Source: Bacteroidales bacterium UBA5429 (GTDB lineage Bacteria > Bacteroidota > Bacteroidia > Bacteroidales > WCHB1-69). From it: a DNA stretch of 24,970 nt. The position numbers were made by a program, and so were the translations under genes. The stretch lies in assembly GCA_002427605.1 (NCBI GenBank), contig DIRT01000042.1, positions 1-24,970 on the forward strand. The letters run 5' to 3'. How positions within the stretch are numbered: position 1 is the first letter of the stretch; each line of letters opens with the position of its first letter. The notes beneath the pieces were generated by a model. It ran no database searches. It worked only from the letters and a program-made list of their open reading frames with translations, and was not told the origin of the DNA. Shown in pieces: positions 8,226 through 16,119 of this stretch.

Positions 8226-10013
8226 ATGAAGAATATTAGAAACTTTTGTATTATTGCTCATATTGACCACGGTAAAAGTACTTTAGCGGATCGTTTATTG
8301 CAGCTTACCGGTAATGTCTCTGATCGTGACTTCCAGGATCAAATGCTGGATAGCATGGACCTGGAGAGAGAACGAGGCATTACTATTAAAAGTCATGCTG
8401 TACGGATGGATTACGAGTACGAAGGTGAGAAATATATATTGAATTTGATTGATACTCCGGGGCACGTTGACTTTTCCTACGAAGTTTCTCGTTCTATTGC
8501 AGCTTGTGAAGGAGCTTTGCTCCTTGTTGATGCTACTCAAGGGGTTCAGGCACAAACCATTTCAAACCTCTATTTGGCTATAGATCACGATCTTGAAATT
8601 ATTCCGGTATTGAACAAGATGGATATGCCTTCAGCGATGCCTGAAGAGGTGAAAGATCAGATAGTGGATCTGTTGGGTTGTGACAGAGATGATATTTTTG
8701 AGGCGAGCGGCAAAACCGGGGAAGGTGTCGAGGAGATTTTAGAGGCAATTATTCATAATGTTCCAGCTCCTGTAGGAGATCCGGAAGCTCCACTACAAGC
8801 ATTGATATTTGACTCCGTTTATAATTCATACAGAGGGGTGATCTCTTACTTTAGGATCTTAAATGGAACAATCAAGAAAAATGATTTTGTAAAGTTTTTC
8901 TCCAATAATAAAGAGTATCATGCAGATGAGATCGGTGTTTTAAAAATGAAAATGGAACCCACTTCGGTATTGACAGCCGGAATGGTGGGTTATATCATAT
9001 CCGGGATTAAAACTTCCGCTGAGGTGAAAGTTGGAGATACTATTACACATGTAGAACGCCCCTGTGCTGAAGCAGTAGCCGGCTTTGAGGATGTGAAACC
9101 GATGCTCTTCGCGGGGATCTATCCTGTTGATGCGGATGATTACGAAGAGTTGAGAGCCTCTTTGGAAAAATTACAACTGAATGATGCTTCTTTAACTTTT
9201 GAACCTGAATCTTCGGCAGCGTTGGGATTTGGTTTTCGTTGCGGATTTTTGGGTTTGTTACACATGGAGATTGTACAGGAACGTCTGGACAGAGAGTTTG
9301 ATATGGATGTGATTGCTACTGTTCCCAACGTTTCCTACAGAGTACACACAACCAAAAAAGAGGTGATCGAGGTGCATAATCCTTCAGGAATGCCCAATCC
9401 CAGTGAGATCGATTTTGTGGAAGAACCTTTCATTAGAGCACAAATTATCAGTAAATCCGAGTATATCGGACCGATCATGAAACTCTGTCTGGATAAGAGA
9501 GGAACCCTCGTAAATCAGGTTTATATTGCGTCTAACAGGATTGAAATGGGCTTTGATCTTCCTTTGGGCGAGATTGTTTTTGACTTTTATGATAAGCTGA
9601 AAAGTATCTCTAGAGGGTATGCTTCTTTTGACTATCATATTACTGACTATAAGCCTGCTAAACTGGTTAAATTGGATATTCTGTTGAATGGAGATTCAGT
9701 GGATGCTTTGTCTTCTCTGACTCACGTTGATAATGCTTATCCGTTTGGACGTAGAATTTGTGAAAAGTTGAAAGAGTTGATTCCACGTCAACAGTTTGAT
9801 ATTGCCATTCAGGCAGCGATTGGATCCAAAATTATTGCCCGTGAAACCATCAAGGCGTTACGTAAAGACGTAACTGCCAAGTGTTATGGTGGGGATATCA
9901 GTAGAAAACGGAAACTCCTTGAAAAGCAAAAGAAAGGAAAGAAGAAAATGAGACAGATTGGTAACGTAGAAGTACCACAATCTGCATTCCTGGCAGTTTT
10001 GAAGTTGGATTAA
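8226..10013 (+). CDS. lepA: elongation factor 4 (LepA)
   Basis: Ribosome-associated translational GTPase (EF4) of 595 residues, normal for the family. GTPase motifs: G1 A-H-I-D-H-G-K-S-T at 11-19, switch I E-R-G-I-T-I-K-S at 49-56, G3 D-T-P-G-H at 76-80, and G4 N-K-M-D at 130-133. Then come domain II, the EF-G-like domains and the LepA-specific C-terminal domain (from about residue 485), which includes the lysine-rich S-R-K-R-K-L-L-E-K-Q-K-K-G-K-K-K segment. All elements look intact. It follows the thioredoxin-family gene by 66 AT-rich bases with no TAnnTTTG match, so it may share that transcript. A hairpin at 10080-10108 may end it. Confidence 0.97.
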   Translation: MKNIRNFCIIAHIDHGKSTLADRLLQLTGNVSDRDFQDQMLDSMDLERERGITIKSHAVRMDYEYEGEKYILNLIDTPGHVDFSYEVSRSIAACEGALLLVDATQGVQAQTISNLYLAIDHDLEIIPVLNKMDMPSAMPEEVKDQIVDLLGCDRDDIFEASGKTGEGVEEILEAIIHNVPAPVGDPEAPLQALIFDSVYNSYRGVISYFRILNGTIKKNDFVKFFSNNKEYHADEIGVLKMKMEPTSVLTAGMVGYIISGIKTSAEVKVGDTITHVERPCAEAVAGFEDVKPMLFAGIYPVDADDYEELRASLEKLQLNDASLTFEPESSAALGFGFRCGFLGLLHMEIVQERLDREFDMDVIATVPNVSYRVHTTKKEVIEVHNPSGMPNPSEIDFVEEPFIRAQIISKSEYIGPIMKLCLDKRGTLVNQVYIASNRIEMGFDLPLGEIVFDFYDKLKSISRGYASFDYHITDYKPAKLVKLDILLNGDSVDALSSLTHVDNAYPFGRRICEKLKELIPRQQFDIAIQAAIGSKIIARETIKALRKDVTAKCYGGDISRKRKLLEKQKKGKKKMRQIGNVEVPQSAFLAVLKLD

Positions 10014-10020
10014 AAAAACA

Positions 10021-10048
10021 AGGTAGAAATTAGAAAGTAGAAGATAGA
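10021..10048 (+). repeat. heptanucleotide tandem repeat, 4 units (AARTAGA type)
   Basis: Immediately after lepA the sequence runs AGGTAGA, AATTAGA, AAGTAGA, AGATAGA: four diverged 7-base units with a conserved TAGA end. The reverse complement of this motif (TACCTTC type) recurs at 11319-11339. Confidence 0.6.
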
Positions 10049-10079
10049 AACAAATTCTTTCGTGTTTTTACCGGAATAA

Positions 10080-10108
10080 AAACGAAAAAAAGAGTTCTGT
10101 TTTCGTTT
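10080..10108 (+). terminator. 9-bp hairpin with U-rich right arm downstream of lepA
   Basis: AAACGAAAA at 10080-10088 is the exact reverse complement of TTTTCGTTT at 10100-10108, with an 11-base loop. The right arm is T-rich and lies 67 bases after the lepA stop, so it may act as a terminator. The left arm also overlaps an alternative imperfect hairpin with 10061-10070. Confidence 0.4.
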
Positions 10109-10988
10109 GCCTTTTGGGTTGATAAACCCAATTATTTCCCCTATCTTTGTCCCAAATGGTAGTGTTGACAATTCTATCCATGTTCACAATGCCGGAATAT
10201 ACTACTTGATCGCAACGGATACCAATGGTTGTGCGACCCATTCTGACACATTGACATTGTCTTACTTCAATCCTAATCCGCCAACCATTACACCTTCAGG
10301 TCAGCAAACCATTTGTGAAGGGAGTGCCATTGTGTTGACAGCCTCTTCCGGAAATGCATACAATTGGAGTACCGGCGCCAATACCCAATCGATATCTGTT
10401 GTTGCAGCAGGTAATTACGTGGTTACGGTAACGGATGAAAACGAGTGTTCCCGACCTTCAACTCCGGTTGTAGTCAATATCAATCCGCTTCCGCCAACTC
10501 CAACTATCAGTGTCAATGAAGGATTGTTGCAAGCCACACCATCTAGCGGATATACGTTTAAGTGGTACTTTAACGGGACGCTCATCAGCGGTGCCAATTT
10601 GAGTTTCTATTGGCCGACTCAGAATGGCGTTTATATGGTTGAAATTACCGATCAGTTGGGTTGTAGTAGTGTTTCAGCGCCTTACAATGTGCAATTTGTG
10701 GGTATCGATGAAAATATTGAAGATGTTTTCACCAAGCTTTATCCCAATCCGTTGACAACCCGAACTACGTTATTGATTAATCTGCCTTATTCGGCTTATC
10801 TTCATGTGGAGTGTTTTGATGTTACCGGGAAAAAGATAGCCACCATTTATCAAGGCAATCTCTCCGGAGGTGCTAATGAAATAGATATTGACGCGCAACA
10901 GCTCGGTCTCGTTAGCGGAACCTATATCTTAAGAACCCTCTGCGATAACCAAATGATCCATCACAAAATGATGATCAGCAATCGATAA
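10107..10988 (+). pseudogene. 5'-truncated T9SS-secreted surface protein (C-terminal remnant)
   Basis: The frame holds one partial and two full Ig/PKD-like repeats (about 10151-10252, 10253-10485 and 10486-10690). They end in patterns such as G-I-Y-Y-L-I-A-T-D-T-N-G-C and G-N-Y-V-V-T-V-T-D. A type A T9SS C-terminal sorting domain follows from L-Y-P-N-P at about 10736 to the end, with the G-T-Y-I-L strand. Intact relatives are large exported adhesins or enzymes whose sorting domain directs outer-membrane translocation and anchoring. Here there is no signal peptide and no in-frame ATG before 10634. The only upstream start is a TTG at 10107, inside hairpins and ahead of the -7 box. I infer a deletion that joined the old promoter region to the 3' end. 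It could instead be a donor cassette for recombination. Confidence 0.75.
10114..10149 (+). promoter_or_regulatory. promoter with embedded palindrome ahead of the T9SS remnant
   Basis: A perfect 7-bp hairpin, TTGGGTT-GATA-AACCCAA, spans 10114-10131. It covers a possible -33 TTG at 10119-10121, which is 20 bases before a perfect -7 box TATCTTTG at 10142-10149. The arrangement resembles a promoter with an operator. The downstream open frame has no in-frame start codon after this -7 box; the nearest ATG (10156) opens a 16-codon frame in another phase. Confidence 0.55.
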
Positions 10989-11006
10989 TCAATTACGAAT
11001 CAACGT

Positions 11007-11027
11007 GATTTCGGATTTCGGATTTCG
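11007..11027 (+). repeat. heptanucleotide tandem repeat GATTTCG x3
   Basis: Three exact copies of GATTTCG occur 18 bases after the stop of the T9SS remnant. One AATTACG unit lies just before them at 10991-10997. Confidence 0.75.
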
Positions 11028-11239
11028 GAATTTTGGCATCGGGTTATTTCTTATATAACCTATTGATATTTAATTATATATATTATTTTGAAATAAAAAT
11101 AAAAGGGGGGCAGAATAGCTATTCCTTTTAGGTGATTTTATTTCCCCACTCTGGAATGTTATACCTTTTGGATAAATTGTGTATTGAAAACCATAATTAT
11201 CTGTGTTTACGACCATTTTCACTGTTTTTATTGATTGTT

Positions 11240-11266
11240 CCCCTCCTTTGGAGGGGCTAGGGGAGG
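11240..11266. repeat. CCCCTCC-TTT-GGAGGGG hairpin repeat with AGGGGAGG tail
   Basis: A perfect 7-bp GC-rich inverted repeat with a TTT loop (11240-11256) is followed by CTAGGGGAGG. From memory, near-identical elements are widespread between genes in Bacteroidota genomes. It stands between converging transcripts, so it could act as a stem-loop barrier, but there is no T-tract directly after it. Confidence 0.6.
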
Positions 11267-11269
11267 TCT

Positions 11270-11290
11270 AATTCATAATTCGTAATTGGA
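11270..11290 (-). repeat. heptanucleotide repeat, AATTACG family (inverted)
   Basis: Units AATTCAT, AATTCGT, AATTGGA on the plus strand. The reverse complement reads about AATTACG-AATTATG-AATT, the same family as the exact triplet at 24664-24684. Confidence 0.5.
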
Positions 11291-11311
11291 TTCCGCCCTC
11301 CGCCTTCCGCC
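11291..11311 (+). repeat. heptanucleotide tandem repeat YTCCGCC x3
   Basis: TTCCGCC, CTCCGCC, TTCCGCC: three 7-base units differing at one position, directly continuing the array at 11270-11290. Confidence 0.65.
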
Positions 11312-11318
11312 TTTTATT

Positions 11319-11339
11319 CTACTTCTACCTTCTACCTTC
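11319..11339 (+). repeat. heptanucleotide tandem repeat TACCTTC x3
   Basis: CTACTTC followed by two exact TACCTTC units. Its reverse complement, GAAGGTA, resembles the AAGTAGA-type array after lepA at 10021-10048. Confidence 0.6.
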
Positions 11340-11363
11340 TTAATTAATAAAGGGGGGGGGGTC

Positions 11364-12989
11364 CTAGCGGACTTCAATCTCCTCTTCCAACTCCCAGAAA
11401 CCTCTCACTGTGAATTGACTGTCATGCAGTAGGATCCTTTCCGGCTGAATCTTTTCAAGGTAGTTGCCGGTGTCCCATTTCCCATTGTGGTTCCGATCAA
11501 AAATGATGCGTACTTTATAATTGCCCGGGGTTAAATGCTCATAATTAACCCTTTGGGACACGGTTAAAATCTGTCTGTTAACCACTTTTCCTTTGCTATC
11601 TAGTAGTTCCACAATATAGCTGCAATCCTGATTTTCAAAACGATACAAAATGGATAGCGATCCATAATCGCGTTCGGTTTTCATTTTAAAACGGATCTGT
11701 ATAGAGTCGTTCATCCTTCCATGATATCCTTGAAAGAGCGAGTCTCTAAATAGAAGTGTGTACTCTTTGCCGGGCTCAAAAGGATACTCAACAGGGAGCA
11801 ATCGCGTAAGTGGTTCCTCGGTCGTGAGTGTGTGGAAGGTAGTATCTTCACTCTCTTTGTCTTTGCTGATCAGGGTGAAGGGTAGGTTAGGAGTAGAGGT
11901 AATTGGTGGATCAAATCGCAAAGTGAGTGGCTCGTAAAGTGACCCGGCATGTAGTGCAGAAACCTGTGCCGGTGGTGGTGTAGCAGTTCTTCCCCACAAT
12001 CCTGTTGAAATCGGTTTGTAAGGTGTAAGAATCAGAGTATCAATAAATTGATACTCCGGTATGGTAATCTCTATCAATGCCGTATCTTCAGAAAGAGGGG
12101 TAGTAAAAAGGGTCAGGGTGTCTCCAACTGTACCCCATTCCGAATAGAACTCTAAATCGTTGGATGTAAGCAATCTGAGACTATTTTTTTCAGGAAATAC
12201 GCAAGGTTTGTTTAATTTGAAACGATATTCTCCATTTCTGTTGACAGATAAGGGACTAATTTGAAACCGTTGATGATCCTCTGTAAAAAAAGAGAGTTCA
12301 ATAGTGTCTTCCTGATCTGTCCGTACCGGTTCATCTAAAAAAGCGATTCCTTCACCGGGTAAATCAAAGCGCAGGTTGCTGTTGATATCCTTTAATGCGA
12401 ATATTTTGTACTCTCCATCGGAGATGTTTTTGAACCGGAATGAGCCGTCAGCCTTAGATTTTGTTAAATATTGAGGTTGCACCAGAATAGGCAGCGAGTC
12501 CTCAAATTGATCGTACAGGAAGATAAAAATATCCTTTTGAGGCTCTCTTGTTTCAGCATCAAAAATTGTACCCCGGATCGTTGCTGTGTCAATCTCATCT
12601 CCGGTAGAGAAAGCGTATTGATAAATGGGAAGTTCATTCCCTTCCGTATAATCCTTGATGGCATTGGAAAGGATAACATTGTACGTTTTATTGGGTAAAA
12701 GTGTATCTTTCCATTCAATAACCAGCGATTTTCCTTTTATTTTGTAATTGGGCGCAGTTGTTAACGGAGGAGAAAAGATGATGTTTTCCAGGGGATTGTT
12801 CAATGTAATAAACTCATCAAATGTGAGTCGGATACTTTTTCCGGAATAGTTGGTGGTGCTTTGTGGAGGCTGTTCTTTAACTACAGCGGGTGGTGTAACG
12901 TCACGGGGACCGCCGGTAGGCGTTACAATCTGAGCACATCCATACAGGAGTAGCAAGAGTATGATATAAAGAAAATGGTTCTGTTTCAT
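11364..12989 (-). CDS. Ig-like (Big_5-type) lipoprotein
   Basis: Exported lipoprotein of 541 residues. A hydrophobic leader of 17 residues ends in the lipobox L-Y-G-C, with Cys18 as the lipidation site. The residues after it (A-Q-I-V-T) lack the acidic surface-export signal described in some Bacteroidota, so periplasmic orientation is possible. About residues 30-135 match the Big_5 Ig-like domain seen in many Bacteroidota proteins (T-P-P-A-V-V opening, then L-P-N-K-T-Y-N-V). Residues 138-230 form a CnaB/transthyretin-like domain (R-G-T-I-F-D-A ... G-S-F-R-F-K-N-I ... G-E-Y-K-I-F-A-L-K-D). A further beta-rich region ends with another G-N-Y-K-V-R-I-I-F-D-R-N-N/H-N-G-K-W-D-type segment. Function unknown. 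The gene is divergent from the deacetylase-like gene and shares a compact promoter region with it. Confidence 0.85.
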   Translation of the reverse strand: MKQNHFLYIILLLLLYGCAQIVTPTGGPRDVTPPAVVKEQPPQSTTNYSGKSIRLTFDEFITLNNPLENIIFSPPLTTAPNYKIKGKSLVIEWKDTLLPNKTYNVILSNAIKDYTEGNELPIYQYAFSTGDEIDTATIRGTIFDAETREPQKDIFIFLYDQFEDSLPILVQPQYLTKSKADGSFRFKNISDGEYKIFALKDINSNLRFDLPGEGIAFLDEPVRTDQEDTIELSFFTEDHQRFQISPLSVNRNGEYRFKLNKPCVFPEKNSLRLLTSNDLEFYSEWGTVGDTLTLFTTPLSEDTALIEITIPEYQFIDTLILTPYKPISTGLWGRTATPPPAQVSALHAGSLYEPLTLRFDPPITSTPNLPFTLISKDKESEDTTFHTLTTEEPLTRLLPVEYPFEPGKEYTLLFRDSLFQGYHGRMNDSIQIRFKMKTERDYGSLSILYRFENQDCSYIVELLDSKGKVVNRQILTVSQRVNYEHLTPGNYKVRIIFDRNHNGKWDTGNYLEKIQPERILLHDSQFTVRGFWELEEEIEVR

Positions 12990-13003
12990 CTTTAAATAAC
13001 TCG

Positions 13004-13011
13004 CAAAATTA
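13004..13011 (-). promoter_or_regulatory. -7 promoter box for the Ig-like lipoprotein
   Basis: Plus-strand CAAAATTA reads TAATTTTG on the minus strand, matching TAnnTTTG, 14 bases before the start codon. It is back to back with the box at 13025-13032, separated by 13 bases. Confidence 0.5.
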
Positions 13012-13024
13012 GGAAAAATTATGA

Positions 13025-13032
13025 TATATTTG
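13025..13032 (+). promoter_or_regulatory. -7 promoter box for the deacetylase-like gene
   Basis: TATATTTG matches TAnnTTTG and lies 25 bases before the ATG at 13058. It has no clear -33 box; that position falls in the opposing promoter. Confidence 0.6.
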
Positions 13033-13057
13033 CCAACTATTTATTAGAATTGACCCG

Positions 13058-14080
13058 ATGATCCATCTGATTTTAACTTTTGATTATGAATTGCCCCTGG
13101 GGAAGGTGAAGCATTCTTATGAAGATGCGCTCTTTCAACCTACTGAGCAGTTGTTAGAGTTAGCTCAAAAAATAGGAGTTCCAATAGTGCTTTTTGCTGA
13201 TATTTTGTCCTATTACAAGCATAAAGAGAGTCAGATCAGTTCTTTTACCGTTCCATTTGAGAACCAGCTTCAGAAAACTTTACAACTGGGACATGAGGTG
13301 CAACTCCACCTCCATCCTCACTGGATGAAGACAGAAGTGGGTGAACAGACCTTTCAACCTGATCTCTCCTTTACATTGGAGCATTTTAGTGACGAAGAAC
13401 TGGAACAATTATTGCAACTCTCTATCAAAGAGTTGAAAGCTGTTTTATCGCCGATAGATCCTCATTACCGTCCTACTGCTTATCGTGCCGGTGGTTATAA
13501 TATACAATCAAAGGGGGGCGCTATGATACCACTCCTTCAAAAATATGGGGTTGCGTTCGATTCTTCTGTGGCTCAGGGCTACTATTTCCACTCTGCTCAG
13601 TCTACCGTAGATTTTCGCAAGCTACCCGCCAAAGGAAACTGGTTGCTTCCCTTGGATGGAGATCTCACTCAGGAGGGCAATTCTTCGATCATGGAGGTGC
13701 CGATTGCCGCCAAACCCAAAACCCTTTTCGAGTTGCCGACAGCCTTAAAGATGCGGTTGTACGCTGACCGGGCAGTAAATCGGGGCAGCATGATCCACCG
13801 GCAGGACGCGATTCCATGGAGAGAGAAAATCAATATGTTCCGTTCCAGCAGAATGTTGAGTGTGGACAACTTTACCTTTACACCAAAACAGTTGCTTCAG
13901 ATACTGGATTACCATATCCGAAAATACAAAACCGAAAAGGATCTTTTCGTAGCCCTCATCGGACATCCTAAATCTATGGGAGGATATGCTTTGGGCTTAT
14001 TGGAATCCTTTGTGGAACTGGCACGCGATAAATATGGCGATGAATTACGGATTACAACGTTTCCAAAAAATGCGAATTAA
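13058..14080 (+). CDS. polysaccharide deacetylase-like (NodB/WalW-type) protein
   Basis: A 340-residue protein with features of the NodB-homology fold, which removes acetyl groups from amino sugars in glycans. Seen: T-F-D-Y-E at 7-11 (Asp9 in the motif 1 position), H-L-H-P-H-W with His84, His86 and His88 as likely metal ligands, R-A-G-G-Y-N at 143-148 (motif 3), D-S-S near 168, and a C-terminal I-G-H-P-K-S-M with His303. It resembles proteins annotated WalW in envelope polysaccharide regions. No signal peptide is visible, so the enzyme may act in the cytoplasm on a precursor. Its 3' end overlaps the convergent cdd gene by 29 bases. Exact substrate unknown; the O-antigen gene nearby makes a surface glycan plausible. 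Confidence 0.75.
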   Translation: MIHLILTFDYELPLGKVKHSYEDALFQPTEQLLELAQKIGVPIVLFADILSYYKHKESQISSFTVPFENQLQKTLQLGHEVQLHLHPHWMKTEVGEQTFQPDLSFTLEHFSDEELEQLLQLSIKELKAVLSPIDPHYRPTAYRAGGYNIQSKGGAMIPLLQKYGVAFDSSVAQGYYFHSAQSTVDFRKLPAKGNWLLPLDGDLTQEGNSSIMEVPIAAKPKTLFELPTALKMRLYADRAVNRGSMIHRQDAIPWREKINMFRSSRMLSVDNFTFTPKQLLQILDYHIRKYKTEKDLFVALIGHPKSMGGYALGLLESFVELARDKYGDELRITTFPKNAN

Positions 14081-14543
14081 ACTGGCAGGGTAGCAGTTCC
14101 GATACAGAATTGACTACATGAACTTCACCTGTTTCTCCGGCCATAATCACTTGAATGGGTTGATTGTATTTAACCTCATATTCCAGTAATGCCTGTCTGC
14201 AACTACCGCAAGGTGGAACGGGAGATTGAACCGGATTTTGCGGATAGACAGCAGTAACCGCTATTTTGAGAATAGGGACACCGGGATACTGAGAGGCAGC
14301 ATAGAAAAGTGCCGTTCTTTCAGCACATAAACCGGTGGGATAAACGCTATTTTCTTGATTGTTCCCTCCTATGATAACGCCATTGTTGAGCAATATGGCG
14401 GCACCTACTTGAAATCGGGAATAGGGAGCGTAGGATTTATGGGCATTCTCTTCGGCGACTTGCAATAATTTTTGGAGATCTTCAGGAATGGCTGCCCTGT
14501 CAGGGTAAACGTGAACTTGTGTTGCTATAGTGATTTTTTTCAT
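14052..14543 (-). CDS. cdd: cytidine deaminase
   Basis: Zinc enzyme that converts cytidine and deoxycytidine to uridine and deoxyuridine in pyrimidine salvage. At 163 residues it is a single-domain homotetrameric-type Cdd with a slightly long N-terminus. Substrate and zinc motifs are intact: F-Q-V-G-A-A, N-x-E-N at 62-65, C-A-E with Cys73 and catalytic Glu75, and P-C-G-S-C-R-Q with Cys112 and Cys115. It starts 31 bases after the O-antigen ligase stop, so it is probably the last gene of the ettA cluster; no TAnnTTTG box is present in that gap. The last 29 bases overlap the convergent deacetylase-like gene. Confidence 0.95.
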   Translation of the reverse strand: MKKITIATQVHVYPDRAAIPEDLQKLLQVAEENAHKSYAPYSRFQVGAAILLNNGVIIGGNNQENSVYPTGLCAERTALFYAASQYPGVPILKIAVTAVYPQNPVQSPVPPCGSCRQALLEYEVKYNQPIQVIMAGETGEVHVVNSVSELLPCQFNSHFLETL

Positions 14544-14574
14544 ACCAAATAGATAAAGTTATCTTAGTATAAAC

Positions 14575-16119
14575 TTAAAAATCCCCATTTTTATTGTGAA
14601 TAAAGAGTGGTTCTATCACAAAAAGAATCAAACTATTGAAAAAGGCAAAGAAAGTCACTCCGGCATGGGTGTCCAGCGTATCCTCAGTGAGCATAGACAT
14701 AAAAATTAAGATGAAAAAGAGAAAATAGAGTAGTGATCTTTTCCCGGATGTGAAGAATGGAGCTGCCAGGTATAACACGAAGATAGTCAGGAGGATAATT
14801 CCACCGGTCATACATACTGTAAGAAACTGATTATGACAACCTTTCTCTTTTTTGGTGATTTGCGAATGAGATTGCTCCAATTGTTGATCCAGCGCTTTTT
14901 TATGATCACCTAAACCTACTCCAACCCAGGGATGTTTCTGAATCACTTGCCACGAATTTTTCCAGAGTTCAACCCGTTCCAGTAGGGACGATTGATGTAA
15001 AATGCCGTATTTATGATATAGTGAGATGCTGAAGAAAGTAGGGTAGAGGGAGCGTTTGAGTCCAAATCCTTCTGTGTAGGCAACGTTGGCATATCCCATC
15101 TCAATATTTTTGAGATCCTTTTCAGTGAGAGCCAATACACCCTCTCTATCTTTTGTTAACCCTTTGGAGTTAAGGTACCGAATCAGACCATGCTTAACAG
15201 AATCATAGGGGAGTTCGCTCCTCATTTCCCAGGTGGGAATCAGCTCGATTTCACAGATATTCACTCCAATTCTGGATCCATTCTCGACTAAAGAGAGAGT
15301 ATCGTGGTAATATGGATTGCCAAAACGAGTGTGCGATGGATATCCTCCCCCCTCATTTTTTATTTCAAAATAATTAAAAGTAATAACTCCTAAATAAACG
15401 AAAAAGAGAACCATAGAGGTGAAAAATACCCAGATTAAAACTCTATTTTTCTGTTTTTCAAAAAGATAAGAGGTAAAAAAGATAATTCCTAATATCAGCA
15501 AAATGGCGATTCCTGTCAAGGTTTGAGAAATAAACAGGTAGGCAGTCAGCCAAAGAGCAATGATAATGAGTAATCCGTTAAAAATTAGGCTATTAAATGC
15601 TTTTTTTTGAATTAGAAACAGAATTATCACGATTCCCATGACGATGTTGAGGCTGAAACGGATGTGGGAAATGAAGCGTGATATTTCGCGGATATCATGA
15701 ATGGGGTTTTTCCATAAATAATAGACAGAGATGGAGGTGGTAACTACCAAAGAGCTGACAAAAGCGAGTAAAATTACATCTATTTCGCTCTTTTTGAGAG
15801 GATTAGTTGTTGCTATTACGAGAGGAATAATAAGTAATGGCAGTTTGAGAAGGAGGCTTTGTAGTCCCGTTTGCAGATGGTCACTGTGAATGAGCCAGAT
15901 GCCCAGCAGTAACGGAAAACTGATGAGCCATAAAAGGGTACGATTGCTTTGAATCCTCTCCCATTTCTCTTTCCAATTCCATTCTAAGATGCTGTTGATG
16001 AATATTGTAGTGATTCCAACAGTCATCACGAAAAGTGACAACGGCAACGCTATGGCAATGGTGAGTAGTCCTGCCAGATAGACATATTTATGAAAGTTAG
16101 CCCTGGTAAAGAGGTTCAT
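14575..16119 (-). CDS. O-antigen ligase/polymerase-like membrane protein
   Basis: A 514-residue polytopic inner-membrane protein with about ten to twelve hydrophobic segments. A large periplasmic loop lies between roughly residues 250 and 425, as in the WaaL/Wzy (PF04932) family that transfers or polymerises lipid-linked glycans. The loop contains W-K-N-S-W-Q-V-I and H-P-W-V-G-V-G-L-G-D (the usual G-x-G-x-G turn), then C-H-N-Q-F-L with His429, which likely corresponds to the conserved functional His of this family. Ligase and polymerase cannot be distinguished from sequence. Its ATG overlaps the stop of the peptidase gene by one base (TAATG). No glycosyltransferases are adjacent, so its glycan is assembled by genes elsewhere. 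Confidence 0.82.
   Translation of the reverse strand: MNLFTRANFHKYVYLAGLLTIAIALPLSLFVMTVGITTIFINSILEWNWKEKWERIQSNRTLLWLISFPLLLGIWLIHSDHLQTGLQSLLLKLPLLIIPLVIATTNPLKKSEIDVILLAFVSSLVVTTSISVYYLWKNPIHDIREISRFISHIRFSLNIVMGIVIILFLIQKKAFNSLIFNGLLIIIALWLTAYLFISQTLTGIAILLILGIIFFTSYLFEKQKNRVLIWVFFTSMVLFFVYLGVITFNYFEIKNEGGGYPSHTRFGNPYYHDTLSLVENGSRIGVNICEIELIPTWEMRSELPYDSVKHGLIRYLNSKGLTKDREGVLALTEKDLKNIEMGYANVAYTEGFGLKRSLYPTFFSISLYHKYGILHQSSLLERVELWKNSWQVIQKHPWVGVGLGDHKKALDQQLEQSHSQITKKEKGCHNQFLTVCMTGGIILLTIFVLYLAAPFFTSGKRSLLYFLFFILIFMSMLTEDTLDTHAGVTFFAFFNSLILFVIEPLFIHNKNGDF

Larger units (their letters stand above)
10989..11363. other. 375-base repeat-rich spacer without a gene
   Basis: I see no credible coding frame here. 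It holds three heptanucleotide tandem arrays besides a GATTTCG triplet, a 27-base C/G-rich hairpin repeat (11240-11266), a small GGTTAT/ATAACC inverted repeat (11042-11060), and a run of ten G at 11352-11361, directly beyond the stop of the Ig-like lipoprotein gene. The concentration of repeats beside a decayed gene suggests a recombination-prone or neutrally evolving spot. Confidence 0.7.

Noticed and set aside
10991..11339. CRISPR-like array
   Set aside because: Units are only 7 bases, contiguous, without spacers, and no cas genes are present.
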